This document shows, piece by piece, positions 27,180 through 35,825 of a stretch of DNA of 64,000 nucleotides; positions within the stretch are counted from its first letter, which is position 1; each line of letters starts with the position of its first letter. The DNA is taken from contig NZ_JAKZKV010000001.1 of NCBI RefSeq assembly GCF_022808675.1, positions 744,001-808,000 on the forward strand. The letters are read 5' to 3'. This DNA is from Parabacteroides sp. FAFU027 (GTDB lineage Bacteria > Bacteroidota > Bacteroidia > Bacteroidales > UBA7332). The notes under the pieces were generated by a model, which did no database searches, had not been told where the DNA came from, and was given only the letters and a program-made list of their open reading frames with translations. A program made the position numbers and the translations under genes.

Positions 27180-27244
27180 CAAGCGGCCTGAAGCCGCTGA
27201 TCGCTAGCACACACCGAACAGCGGCTTCAGGCCGCTTGTCGGAT
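27180..27244. repeat. REP-like palindrome pair, copy 1
   Basis: Two arms of 20 bp (27180-27199 and 27219-27238) form a perfect inverted repeat built on AGCGGCTTCAGGCCGCT. The right arm with flanks (27207-27244) is repeated exactly at 28169-28206. The element is GC-rich against an AT-rich background and contains the stop codon of the gene at 27227-27472. Confidence 0.85.
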
Positions 27245-27472
27245 TACTCCAACTAATAATAATGCTAACGCAAAGACAATCATAAAGACACCACATATTT
27301 TCATCCATATTGCATTAGACTTACTCTTTAATATGTTGTAGAATTTTGAGCCCTCTTCATATCTGGCTAACAAGACAAATTTTGAAATTGTCTTGTTAGT
27401 ATTAAAGATAAAATTATATCCCAATACAAAGCAGACAATAGAGAATGGTAATAGTAATACAAACTTGATCAT
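27227..27472 (-). CDS. Small two-helix membrane protein of unknown function
   Basis: 81 aa from the ATG at 27472; the open frame continues to 27505 but only with a TTG. Two hydrophobic segments (about 2-21, KFVLLLPFSIVCFVLGYNF, and 58-77, ICGVFMIVFALALLLVGVI) flank a charged loop. No family recognised. The final residues (Arg-Gln-Ala-Ala) and the stop codon are encoded inside the REP-like repeat, so the original C-terminus may have been altered by the repeat. AT-rich like its neighbour at 27541-28011. Confidence 0.5.
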   Translation of the reverse strand: MIKFVLLLPFSIVCFVLGYNFIFNTNKTISKFVLLARYEEGSKFYNILKSKSNAIWMKICGVFMIVFALALLLVGVIRQAA

Positions 27473-27540
27473 AATTATTTCTCCCCTTTTAGAACTCCAA
27501 TTCAACCTTTAGGCATTCATTTAATCTAGATACACCTCAA

Positions 27541-28011
27541 TTATTTATCCAAAATAGTATTGTCCCTTTCTGAATCACTTCTTATATCTATTTTAAGCCC
27601 TTTCAATTGTAAATATTTCAAAACACTCATAATTCGTCTTGGTCTAAAACAAGAAAATGAATTGGAATAATTAATCCTATCTGATGTAGTTAATAAACCT
27701 ATTACTGCACCTCTATACCTTACAACTGGGCAATAAACAACACTTCTGATAATCATATAATCTATTCTTCTTTTTCGATTAAATAAACGAAGAGGATAAC
27801 AGACCTCGATATAATCATCATTTAGAGTAAAGATATTCAGAGTGAAAAGAGAACTTATATATCCCATTATTACAAAGCTAAACAACCATAATAATAGGCT
27901 ATTAAGAAACAAGCTAATAATAGCCGAAATGATTAAACATATCACTATTGAATCTATAAACGATGAAATATTAGAGAAACGTCTATCGTTTCTATTTACA
28001 CTTCTTATCAT
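27541..28011 (-). CDS. Hypothetical membrane protein, possibly PH-like
   Basis: 156 aa. Two adjacent hydrophobic segments (about 20-42 and 43-62, rich in Ile, Leu, Phe and Ser) are followed by a soluble C-terminal half with beta-strand spacing (DDYIEVCYPLRLFNRKRRID). This is the layout of small membrane-anchored PH-like proteins, but the match is only structural. No function assigned. It lies between the two copies of the 38-bp repeat with the 81-aa membrane protein, and base use is clearly more AT-rich than the housekeeping genes around it. Confidence 0.55.
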   Translation of the reverse strand: MIRSVNRNDRRFSNISSFIDSIVICLIISAIISLFLNSLLLWLFSFVIMGYISSLFTLNIFTLNDDYIEVCYPLRLFNRKRRIDYMIIRSVVYCPVVRYRGAVIGLLTTSDRINYSNSFSCFRPRRIMSVLKYLQLKGLKIDIRSDSERDNTILDK

Positions 28012-28168
28012 ATTATTTATGGTGTTATAATGTCTCTCATTTTCAAATCTTCCGAATCAGCACTCAGTGCCTGGGTCAAGTTTGAGCACAACGGGAACCT
28101 GGACTCAAAATTAATACAGTTTCTAAACTGCCAGCTCTGATCCTAAGAAATAATCTTCAAGATTGCTG

Positions 28169-28206
28169 GCACACACCGAACAGCGGCTTCAGGCCGCTTG
28201 TCGGAT
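28169..28206. repeat. REP-like repeat, copy 2 (single arm)
   Basis: An exact 38-bp copy of 27207-27244, in the same orientation and 962 bp away. It has only one arm of the palindrome. The 28012-28335 gap otherwise holds no gene; a terminator follows at 28245. Confidence 0.88.
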
Positions 28207-28244
28207 GGATAGAAATTGAAAAACTGAGCCTGATGTTACATGAA

Positions 28245-28277
28245 AAACCTCCAGGGTTTTAGAAACCTTGGAGGTTT
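28245..28277 (-). terminator. Terminator of the DUF6261-like gene
   Basis: Stem of 14 paired bases with one mismatch (AAACCTCCA...TGGAGGTTT outside, GGTTT/AAACC inside, 3-nt loop), with TTTTT following on the minus strand. It lies 59 bp past the stop at 28336. Confidence 0.75.
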
Positions 28278-28335
28278 AGCAACTATCGTAATTTTTCCAG
28301 AGTTTGAAACTTTGAAAAGTTATCTTAGCTAATTA

Positions 28336-29091
28336 TCAATTCACGCTTCCCTTAGCTTCTTCTGTCGCTTTGTCTTTCACGCCCTGGCTACGTGCCAGCT
28401 GATTGGCATAATAACTGCGGGCTTCATTGATCAACTCCAGCACTTTGACAAATTCCGGGGTATCCAGTGCATTGTCCATCGACACGATGTATTGCGTCGT
28501 CTCGTTATAGAGGGAGTATAACTCCTTGCGCAGCAGCTTGGCATTGTATGACACCGTGGCGGCTTCCACTACCAGTCGATTGCCAAACAATGACTTGAAT
28601 GCCTCATTGGTCTCTTTCACACGGGTCACGTAACGGCCCATGCCCAACAATTCGACTTTCGCCTTGTACGCGTCACTCTCCAACGCTTCAACCATTTTAT
28701 CCAATCCCAGACTCTCAGCCTCATACTTCTCTTCCGTAATTCCTTTGTAGGTATTCATCAGGATAGAGAGACTGTGTGCTGCCTCCACTTCAGCCGCATC
28801 ATCCGATTTGGAATGCAGGCTGATGGCCGATATGATAACCGATACTGACTTATCACGGCTACCATCGGCTGCTGCGATTTTAGCTGACTCTTCATTGACT
28901 TGCACCTGTAACAGTGCTTTTTCATAAGTTGCCTCACTGGCGTTTAAGCGGGTGAGGTAATCTTTTAACGGCTCGTTGGTAATCAGAGCCGGATCGAGCG
29001 TTGCGATATCGCTCAGGTGCCGTCTGATAAGCTGCCCGGCATCGAGGTTAGGCAGACCCGCCAAGCGGAGTGGTTCTAGTTGATACTTCAT
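28336..29091 (-). CDS. DUF6261-like helical protein
   Basis: 251 aa, with no signal peptide or membrane helix. The whole protein is predicted to be helical, with heptad-like stretches and a start (LEPLRLAGLPNLDAGQLIRRH) that I associate with a Bacteroidales-specific family of unknown function (DUF6261). The ending is charged. It is followed by its own terminator and preceded by tandem array B. GC content is higher than in the flanking KAP and small membrane genes, so it may not share their origin. No function can be proposed. Confidence 0.6.
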   Translation of the reverse strand: MKYQLEPLRLAGLPNLDAGQLIRRHLSDIATLDPALITNEPLKDYLTRLNASEATYEKALLQVQVNEESAKIAAADGSRDKSVSVIISAISLHSKSDDAAEVEAAHSLSILMNTYKGITEEKYEAESLGLDKMVEALESDAYKAKVELLGMGRYVTRVKETNEAFKSLFGNRLVVEAATVSYNAKLLRKELYSLYNETTQYIVSMDNALDTPEFVKVLELINEARSYYANQLARSQGVKDKATEEAKGSVN

Positions 29092-29402
29092 AAAGAAAAG
29101 TTTTAATGTGGTAAAATACGTGGCTCAATTTGGGAATTTTATTTGAAACATTAAACACACAAAGGGGAATAATTTAACCACAAATTAAACATTTAGAATC
29201 ACTCCAAACAACAATCAACCTCAATATAACAGTACATAAGACCCCATTTACAGACTTAAACGACAGTGCGGGAATCCTTGCATAATGCCTCCACAAAGAG
29301 ATTCCTGCTTTTTAGCAAGAGAATGCTTCATTGGATGTACTCTCTGTCTCAACCAGACTCTTTCGCACGTTTTTTCGTAATGAAAAATCAGGAATAATTG
29401 CC

Positions 29403-29658
29403 GGAAACTCAGTTTCCAATCAGGACTGAGGTCAGTTTGACCTGGAAACTCAGTTTCCAACAAGAACCAGGCTCAGTTCTACCTGGAAACTGAGTTTCTA
29501 ACGAGAACGGAGCTCGGTTCTGCCCGGAAACTCAGTTTCTGATAAGAACCGAGGTCAGTTCTGCCTGGAAACTGAGTTTCTGACAAGAACCGACCTCGGT
29601 TGGGGCTGGAAACTGAGTTTCCAGGGGGTGGTGAGGGGGAGCTGGAAACTGAGTTTCC
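29403..29658. repeat. Palindromic tandem array B, 41-bp period
   Basis: Seven copies of a 15-bp near-palindrome (GGAAACTCAGTTTCC or its other strand GGAAACTGAGTTTCC) start at 29403, 29444, 29485, 29526, 29567, 29608 and 29644. The first five intervals are exactly 41 bp; the last is 36. The 26-bp spacers are also related and four carry a second imperfect palindrome of the form AGAAC...GTTCT. The rest of 29092-29748 holds no gene; two short open frames across it are fixed by the repeat and not credible. Confidence 0.9.
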
Positions 29659-29748
29659 GGGGAGAATAGCGTAATCCTTTCTGAGGGTTGGAACTTTGGA
29701 ATCAAGGACAAATATTTAATTCCTATAATACTCACAAATAAGTCAATG

Positions 29749-31617
29749 TTAAGACTCTATTTTATCATGCAACTCTTTTTGGAACTTTTCAAACAAATAG
29801 TAACCTATTCCTTTTTTCTCCAAGGACTTACTTTTACGATCAATCTTATTTTTAAGTATAGTAAGGAAATCTCTTTCTGCCAGAATTAGTTCTGGTGGAA
29901 CTTCATAGTAACGGCTAAGTAAAAATAGACGAATCTCATATCGCATATGATTGTCAGCATTAAGAAATAATCTATAAAACTTATCTGGGCTGAAATATGA
30001 CAAAATCGGCTTATACAGAATTCTCACTCCAGAAAGTAATATTTGATTGTTAAACAGTTCTTGCTTGAATGCATAAAAATCCGTATAACACAACTCTTCC
30101 AATCGTTTGGCCTCAAGTTTTAATTGTTTTTCTTCAAGCCTTTGATTAATTTCTAAAGCAACAGCCCTTATTCGATGCAGTCTTTCTTTATTTTGCGCTT
30201 GATCATCAATACTTAAGAATACATTCAAATTTGGCACATATTCATTTTTATATCTCTTTACTCCATTAATTACACGTTTCTCTAGTCTATCTAAATTATA
30301 TCCTATTGGATTACCAAAAGTAGAAGCGAAATAAAAAACAGTAAGATAATCTTTTATATTATACGCACCTAAATCAACATATTTCATTAACTCGATGACT
30401 AAATTCTTATAATCGGCATCTGATATTGAGAAAACCGAAGGGTAACTCAGCATATTAAAGAGCTCATATTGAGGTAATATTTTATCGTCTAAAATATTGT
30501 ATTTCTCTTCCAATTCTTTTCTCAGTTTATTAAAAGAGAAAATTTCACCTCCTGTCAGAAAACTATAAACAGAATCATAGAAATGATAATCTAAATCGGA
30601 ATAAAATCTTTGGATAAACATCTCACAATATGTTTTCTCCTTTTCAACTTCTTCGACTTGTTCATTTTGTATTCCATTATACATTATCCTGCCCAAAACC
30701 ATATGAATTCCATCTGAATCCAAATCATTTCGTCTTTGATAAGTTATTTTTCCTTCTTTGTATTCAATAGAAATTACAATAGTAAATTTGAGCAAAGCCT
30801 CCATTATCTCCTTCTCTTTTGATCTAAGAATGTGCTGCTTATCAATATTGATTTCAAATTTAGAGAATATACTTTGAAAATACGAGAGCGCAAAAATGAG
30901 TGTTCTCAGATTGGTAGAATACGGAGAAAAGACTTTAAGAATATAGTCTTTATGGGTTTCCAGAAAAGATTTATATTTTGGAGATCCTTCAAACTTAGCA
31001 GAAATAATACTGTCATAGATTGCATTCAAATCCTGAACAAACTCAATACAATTACCTATAACTTTTTCTTTTAGAACATGGTATCTCTCGTGATCAATTT
31101 TACCTTCATTTGCTATAATCAGTATCTTCACATTCTCATTCTCTACTAATGAGTTCACAAAACCGATAAACTCTTCAAGTTTTAACGACTCACTAATTCG
31201 CTCAAGATCATCAAAACAAATTACCAGCTCATCAAAACTTATCCATTCCTCTTTTTTTATTTCAATATCAGAAGCTATTTCATAACATCCATCTAATTGC
31301 TTCAACTTTGAAATCCCCTTAATCAATGATTTAAAAATACTTGCACCTAGCTTTACAGCTTTATTCTTTAGCAAAGGATAAATTGAAAGAAATATTTCTG
31401 ACTGTATCTGTTCTACCGATTTTAAGCCAAACAAAGAAATATGAATGGGCTTATATTTCTTTGTTTGGTTACAATAAACAGATGTATCTGATATTTGACA
31501 ATGAAGTGTGTTTTTAAAATAGAATGTCTTTCCTGTTCCCCATTCACCTGTAATCATCAATGCGTGATTGGTGTCAGAGCTGAGATAAAACTTAAGGATA
31601 TCATCTAGTTGCTGCAT
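29749..31617 (-). CDS. KAP-type P-loop ATPase, possible defence gene
   Basis: 622 aa. Walker A GEWGTGKT at 24-31 and Walker B LVICFDDLER at 131-140 with paired Asp136-Asp137. The sensor-like ILIIANEGK follows at about 165. This order matches KAP/STAND-like NTPases. The C-terminal 350 residues are helical, rich in Lys and Glu, and match no domain I know. There is no signal peptide; no classic KAP membrane insert is obvious. Strongly AT-rich. Such lone ATPases often sit in accessory islands and some act in anti-phage defence, which is an inference here. It has its own promoter box at 31662-31669. Confidence 0.75.
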   Translation of the reverse strand: MQQLDDILKFYLSSDTNHALMITGEWGTGKTFYFKNTLHCQISDTSVYCNQTKKYKPIHISLFGLKSVEQIQSEIFLSIYPLLKNKAVKLGASIFKSLIKGISKLKQLDGCYEIASDIEIKKEEWISFDELVICFDDLERISESLKLEEFIGFVNSLVENENVKILIIANEGKIDHERYHVLKEKVIGNCIEFVQDLNAIYDSIISAKFEGSPKYKSFLETHKDYILKVFSPYSTNLRTLIFALSYFQSIFSKFEINIDKQHILRSKEKEIMEALLKFTIVISIEYKEGKITYQRRNDLDSDGIHMVLGRIMYNGIQNEQVEEVEKEKTYCEMFIQRFYSDLDYHFYDSVYSFLTGGEIFSFNKLRKELEEKYNILDDKILPQYELFNMLSYPSVFSISDADYKNLVIELMKYVDLGAYNIKDYLTVFYFASTFGNPIGYNLDRLEKRVINGVKRYKNEYVPNLNVFLSIDDQAQNKERLHRIRAVALEINQRLEEKQLKLEAKRLEELCYTDFYAFKQELFNNQILLSGVRILYKPILSYFSPDKFYRLFLNADNHMRYEIRLFLLSRYYEVPPELILAERDFLTILKNKIDRKSKSLEKKGIGYYLFEKFQKELHDKIES

Positions 31618-31661
31618 AATAGTTGATTTGGATTAAATCTTGAATACGTGGTTATACTCTC

Positions 31662-31669
31662 CAAATTTA
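31662..31669 (-). promoter_or_regulatory. Candidate -7 box for the KAP ATPase gene
   Basis: Minus strand reads TAAATTTG, matching TAnnTTTG, about 45 bp before the ATG. Confidence 0.5.
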
Positions 31670-31834
31670 CGATTATTGTTATCAAAAATCAATACTTCCG
31701 GAATCCACACAATCCGAAAAATAAAAAGCCACATCTACCTAACACATTCTACCGCACACAACCATAACAACGGTTTTGAGAATCGATTCCAATAACTAGA
31801 AACCTTTTACTACATTCCGTGCTCATTCATAAAA

Positions 31835-31870
31835 AGCAAAAGAGCCGCAACTCACGCTGCGGCTCTCACC
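31835..31870 (-). terminator. Terminator of the T9SS-exported protein gene
   Basis: A perfect 9-bp GC-rich stem (AGAGCCGCA/TGCGGCTCT, 8-nt loop). On the minus strand it is followed by TTTTGCTTTTT. Confidence 0.82.
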
Positions 31871-31977
31871 ATCAAAAAACAATAGAACACCACCAAAACG
31901 GCTCTATTATTCCGTCCACACTTGTAGCCTATAGATAAGTTTGAGTCAATCTATATTCAAACAAGCAATGAGAATCT

Positions 31978-34900
31978 TCATTTTGAAAGAATAATTACTT
32001 TTTCATGACCGATGATATATATGCCATTATTAAGGCTTTTCAAAGCTTCTGCTTTTGTATACTTTCTCGAACCTATCATCTGACCATAGACATTGTACAC
32101 AGTCTGGGGAGTATCTTCAAGGCCATTCACATTTACCGAATTTACGCCATTGATAATACCTGCTCCCGCCAGAAATTTAGCTGTTGCATCCTTAAGCGTC
32201 TGTATGGCTGTGGCACATTCTGTTATCGTAGTGTAGATCTGCTGTAAAGCCGTTTGAAGATTGTTATACAAATCACCGCTTGTAACGGTCGGATAACGAT
32301 TCATCGCCGCCTGTGCGCTGTCCCTGGCCATGCCCCAATAAAAGCTTTCTACACTCTCCACACTCTGGTCGGTCAGGATACGGACATTGTCTAAAAATAA
32401 TTTGGGACCGGCTCCCGACCCCCCACTTGAACAGCTCGCACCTACACTTACCTCACACTGAGTAGGTGTTGCAAAATAGGCGCTGGCAGAAGAGGTTATC
32501 CATGCAGATGCCGCGATAGTGGTCGTTGGGTCATAATAGGTCGCAGAGCCGTTACGAAAGCCGTTTAAATTAGCAAGAAGGGTAGTTGCACTGGTGTTGC
32601 CGTTATACGCATCGTAATTCATTTTGTAATTACCGGCAGGCAATAGCACTTTCTGGGTAAATTGCACTGCATTACCGGAACCCCATCCGGATGATGCACC
32701 TAAGCAGGCTCCGGCACTGCTGCCGCTTTTATCTGTCTTTGGAACTGCTATACTATTGAAAGTTGCCGATGATCCCAAAGCGTAGGTTGCTGTAAATGTT
32801 GAATTGGATGAAACGATACTGCGGTTGGTCCAGTCGGTCACATTGTAGGCATACGCGCTGGTCCAGCCCGCTCCGGTCCACATGTTTACCGCACTTGTAT
32901 TTAATGTTCCCGCCACGTTGTAGGTTACCGGTGATGCATCGAAGCTGGCATTTTTCAGCGCAAGAACGGTGATGTCATTGCTGGGAGTCTGCGGTACCGG
33001 TGCATTCGAAGCTAGCAATTCTCCATTTTTAGCGGTTACTACGACGCGGCTATTAGCCGGAACATCAATGTTACCAGTGATTTTACCCTGACCCGTGATA
33101 ATCATTACCCCGATCGTTTTTGGTGAAGCTGTTGTATTAATCAGCAATGCACTGATTGAATCTGCAGTTTGCTGAGCGGTGATGTCACCCGATGTAACAA
33201 ACACCCTTAGAGCATTACCTACACTTCTGGATGTTGCGAGGCTAAAATGAGCAGTTGACTTTCCTCCTGAAATATCGGTCGGAACAGAGAATACCGGCGC
33301 ACCTTCGGATAATCTGATTGGTTTCATATCAGCCGTTGTAGCACCGACAAAGTTACTGACCAACATATATCGTACACTGTCCGGATCTGTTGCAATAACC
33401 CCGTTCCATCCTGTCGGAAGTGAATCTTTCAGCACAATAGTGTTAGCTGCCAGTTCTTTGGTTTTATCGGCGCTAACTCCGCTGTAATAAATCAATTGAC
33501 GACGATCAACGACATCTCCACTAGCCACTGTTCTACTGGCGGCACTATACAACGGATAAAAATTTGTAGTATTGATAGAGTTATTTGCAGCCCTGTCACC
33601 AAAAGCCATGCTGCTATTTCCGGGTGTTACAATACCGATCTGGTTGTCAATGTTTGCCCATGAAGTGGCAAAAGGAACTGTCGTTGCACCATCTGTTTGA
33701 TAGCGTCCGTTCTGATGATAGATTGTTCGTTTCACTTTGGTCAGGTCATCCGTACTGATTGCAAGCAATCCACCTCTGGCTCCGGTAATCGTTACCGCAC
33801 TGTTGGCTTTTACATAATCCAGATAGATCAACGCATTCCCCGGAGTAGAATAAAGAGCGAAGTTATTGGTCAATGAAACATCGTTGGTATTAATTACGCC
33901 GTTCATGGTGTAGCTGTTGCCTTGGAGATTGTAAATGCCGCTTGTTACAGGTGCTGCATTGGTCGCTTTTCCACTCACGGTGTACCAACCCAGGATATTA
34001 CCGGTGTTATTGGCTTTGTACGGAACCACGATTTTATTTTTGTCCGGACAATTCTGAGTAAAATATCCGGTGTAGCTACTGATACCGCTGCTCCAGGAAA
34101 AACAGGTAAAACGATCTTTTGTATTGGCTCTTACGATATTTTGTGAAGTAAACACTTCAGCTGCGTCATGATTCTTTCTGAAGTCAGTCCAGTTCGTTGG
34201 AGTTACATCAGCAGTGGATGCCATTTCGTGCATCAGCCAGCTCATCATTACACGGTGAGCCTGAACCCCCATACGACGTGCGCCTACATCTGCACGCAAC
34301 AACCAGCTGCCATCGGTAGTTGTTCCTTGTCTGGCTTTGATATTTTTATACGCCACATTTTCCAGCATCAACGCATTCGGGTCTTTCAGGAAACAGGCTA
34401 TCGTTGAATATGAAGTTATCTGGTCATACAGGAACAAACTCCAGTCATTGCCGTTTGGCATAGCCAACTCACCATCAGCAAGGGCAAGTTTGTTGAGCAC
34501 TTTATCCATTACATTCTGGTTGTTGTGCATCAGGGCATTTGTTTTCCATTTCTCAGTACCTGCAATTCCGTTCTGGAACATTTTCAGGGCTAATGCACTT
34601 TCACCCAACTCCTGCATCACCACATTCTGGTAAGAGGTATGGAAATAGTTGTGATTCTGAAGTGTGTAATCGTCATAAAGGTTTTTTCCTAAATAGAGAT
34701 CTTTCACAGTCTTCGTATTGTACTCCGGATCGATAACGGTCACATCTGAGACATCAGTAAACTGAGAATAACAGTTAATGGCAAATGCTCGCAAACGATC
34801 ATACCACTGCGAAGCCAAAGCATCATTCGGATATAAGCCCAAAGCACAAGCCAGAATATTGGTTTCCCAACCATTCTCTTCTGCTTTTGTATCACCGGAG

Positions 34901-35544
34901 AAACCGGTAGGGATAGTGCGGGTCAACTCATAGTTACATTCTGATTTTACCAGATTATACACATATTGTTTCTGTGCAGCTGTCAGCTGATCGTATTGAA
35001 AAAAGGCAGAATAGGCAACCGACATGGACCATAATGAACTTTCCCAGACGTAATCGGAAGTGCTGGTAGATCCCCAGTAATCACCGGCCGCACAGGTTTT
35101 CAATTTATTGGCCTTATGGGTAGAATAAGCAAATATCAAACTCTTTCTTGCCATATTATTCACATCGTCCCAGGTTACACCGGTGGGCAGTGTCACTTTA
35201 TCTTTTCCGTATTTGTACAAAAATGCACAGATCATGGAAAGATCAGCATTAGGTCTTACACCTTGCTCATTACTTCCCGCACTATTTTCACCTTTAAAAT
35301 AACCGCAAGCTTCTCCTGCACTATTAGTTGCAGCGGCATCTATATAATCGTTTTTCACATAAGTCATGAAGTTGGCCAGCATTTGCAGCAGGTCTCCTTT
35401 CATGTTCGTTTCGCTGACAAAGCTGGAATTAATAACGCCTTCTGTTGGCGACGATACCTGATCTTCGGTACCCCCTACAATCGTTTGTGCATTTGCCGCC
35501 AGAACGACAAAAGCCATCACAAAAAGTAACTTTAGTTTTCTCAT
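31978..35544 (-). CDS. Large secreted enzyme-like protein with T9SS C-terminal domain
   Basis: 1188 aa. Signal peptide 1-19. The N-terminal half (about 50-450) is helical with Trp and Tyr-rich loops (DYVWESSLWSMSVAYSAFF, QNHNYFHTSYQNVVMQELG), and the middle (about 450-850) is beta-rich. This is the layout of (alpha/alpha)-toroid polysaccharide lyases and hydrolases such as PL8, but I could not place it in a family. A galactose-binding-like module covers about 880-1050, then a helical linker. The end has a type A T9SS sorting domain (VYNVYGQMIGSR...LNNGIYIIG). It is exported to the surface or medium. Single gene. Confidence 0.7.
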   Translation of the reverse strand: MRKLKLLFVMAFVVLAANAQTIVGGTEDQVSSPTEGVINSSFVSETNMKGDLLQMLANFMTYVKNDYIDAAATNSAGEACGYFKGENSAGSNEQGVRPNADLSMICAFLYKYGKDKVTLPTGVTWDDVNNMARKSLIFAYSTHKANKLKTCAAGDYWGSTSTSDYVWESSLWSMSVAYSAFFQYDQLTAAQKQYVYNLVKSECNYELTRTIPTGFSGDTKAEENGWETNILACALGLYPNDALASQWYDRLRAFAINCYSQFTDVSDVTVIDPEYNTKTVKDLYLGKNLYDDYTLQNHNYFHTSYQNVVMQELGESALALKMFQNGIAGTEKWKTNALMHNNQNVMDKVLNKLALADGELAMPNGNDWSLFLYDQITSYSTIACFLKDPNALMLENVAYKNIKARQGTTTDGSWLLRADVGARRMGVQAHRVMMSWLMHEMASTADVTPTNWTDFRKNHDAAEVFTSQNIVRANTKDRFTCFSWSSGISSYTGYFTQNCPDKNKIVVPYKANNTGNILGWYTVSGKATNAAPVTSGIYNLQGNSYTMNGVINTNDVSLTNNFALYSTPGNALIYLDYVKANSAVTITGARGGLLAISTDDLTKVKRTIYHQNGRYQTDGATTVPFATSWANIDNQIGIVTPGNSSMAFGDRAANNSINTTNFYPLYSAASRTVASGDVVDRRQLIYYSGVSADKTKELAANTIVLKDSLPTGWNGVIATDPDSVRYMLVSNFVGATTADMKPIRLSEGAPVFSVPTDISGGKSTAHFSLATSRSVGNALRVFVTSGDITAQQTADSISALLINTTASPKTIGVMIITGQGKITGNIDVPANSRVVVTAKNGELLASNAPVPQTPSNDITVLALKNASFDASPVTYNVAGTLNTSAVNMWTGAGWTSAYAYNVTDWTNRSIVSSNSTFTATYALGSSATFNSIAVPKTDKSGSSAGACLGASSGWGSGNAVQFTQKVLLPAGNYKMNYDAYNGNTSATTLLANLNGFRNGSATYYDPTTTIAASAWITSSASAYFATPTQCEVSVGASCSSGGSGAGPKLFLDNVRILTDQSVESVESFYWGMARDSAQAAMNRYPTVTSGDLYNNLQTALQQIYTTITECATAIQTLKDATAKFLAGAGIINGVNSVNVNGLEDTPQTVYNVYGQMIGSRKYTKAEALKSLNNGIYIIGHEKVIILSK

Positions 35545-35684
35545 AGATTTATTTTACAGGGTTTTATTTCAAAAGGGATGAATTTCTCTTTAGAGGGAAT
35601 GGATAATAGCATTTCTGTTTTTATCAATGAATTACATGGTAATAAGGTTATAGCTAAAATAAACTCCCCCAATTTAGGATAGTA

Positions 35685-35692
35685 CAAAAATA
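35685..35692 (-). promoter_or_regulatory. Candidate -7 box for the large T9SS protein gene
   Basis: Minus strand reads TATTTTTG, matching TAnnTTTG, with a leader of about 135 nt. Confidence 0.45.
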
Positions 35693-35754
35693 AGTTCTAC
35701 CGAAAGGAAACGTGTCTAAAAATCATTCAAATAGGTGATGATTAAAATCAGGTC

Positions 35755-35789
35755 AAAAAAAAGAGAGCATCCTTTGCAGAATGCTCTCT
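35755..35789 (-). terminator. Terminator of secDF
   Basis: A 9-bp stem (AGAGAGCAT/ATGCTCTCT, 10-nt loop) followed on the minus strand by eight T. Confidence 0.85.
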
Positions 35790-35825
35790 ATATAGTAGAA
35801 AATAAATTCAGTTAAGCCGGGCTGA

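Larger units (their letters stand above)
31618..31977. other. Gap between the KAP ATPase and the large T9SS protein gene
   Basis: 360 bp with no supportable gene. It contains the KAP -7 box and the terminator of the gene to its right; the remainder is plain AT-rich sequence. Confidence 0.6.

Noticed and set aside
29403-29658. CRISPR array
   Set aside because: The spacers are as repetitive as the repeats, the repeat is only 15 bp, and no cas gene is in the window.
29248-29735. Two short minus-strand open frames over array B
   Set aside because: Composition is dictated by the 41-bp repeat and neither has a plausible start or family.
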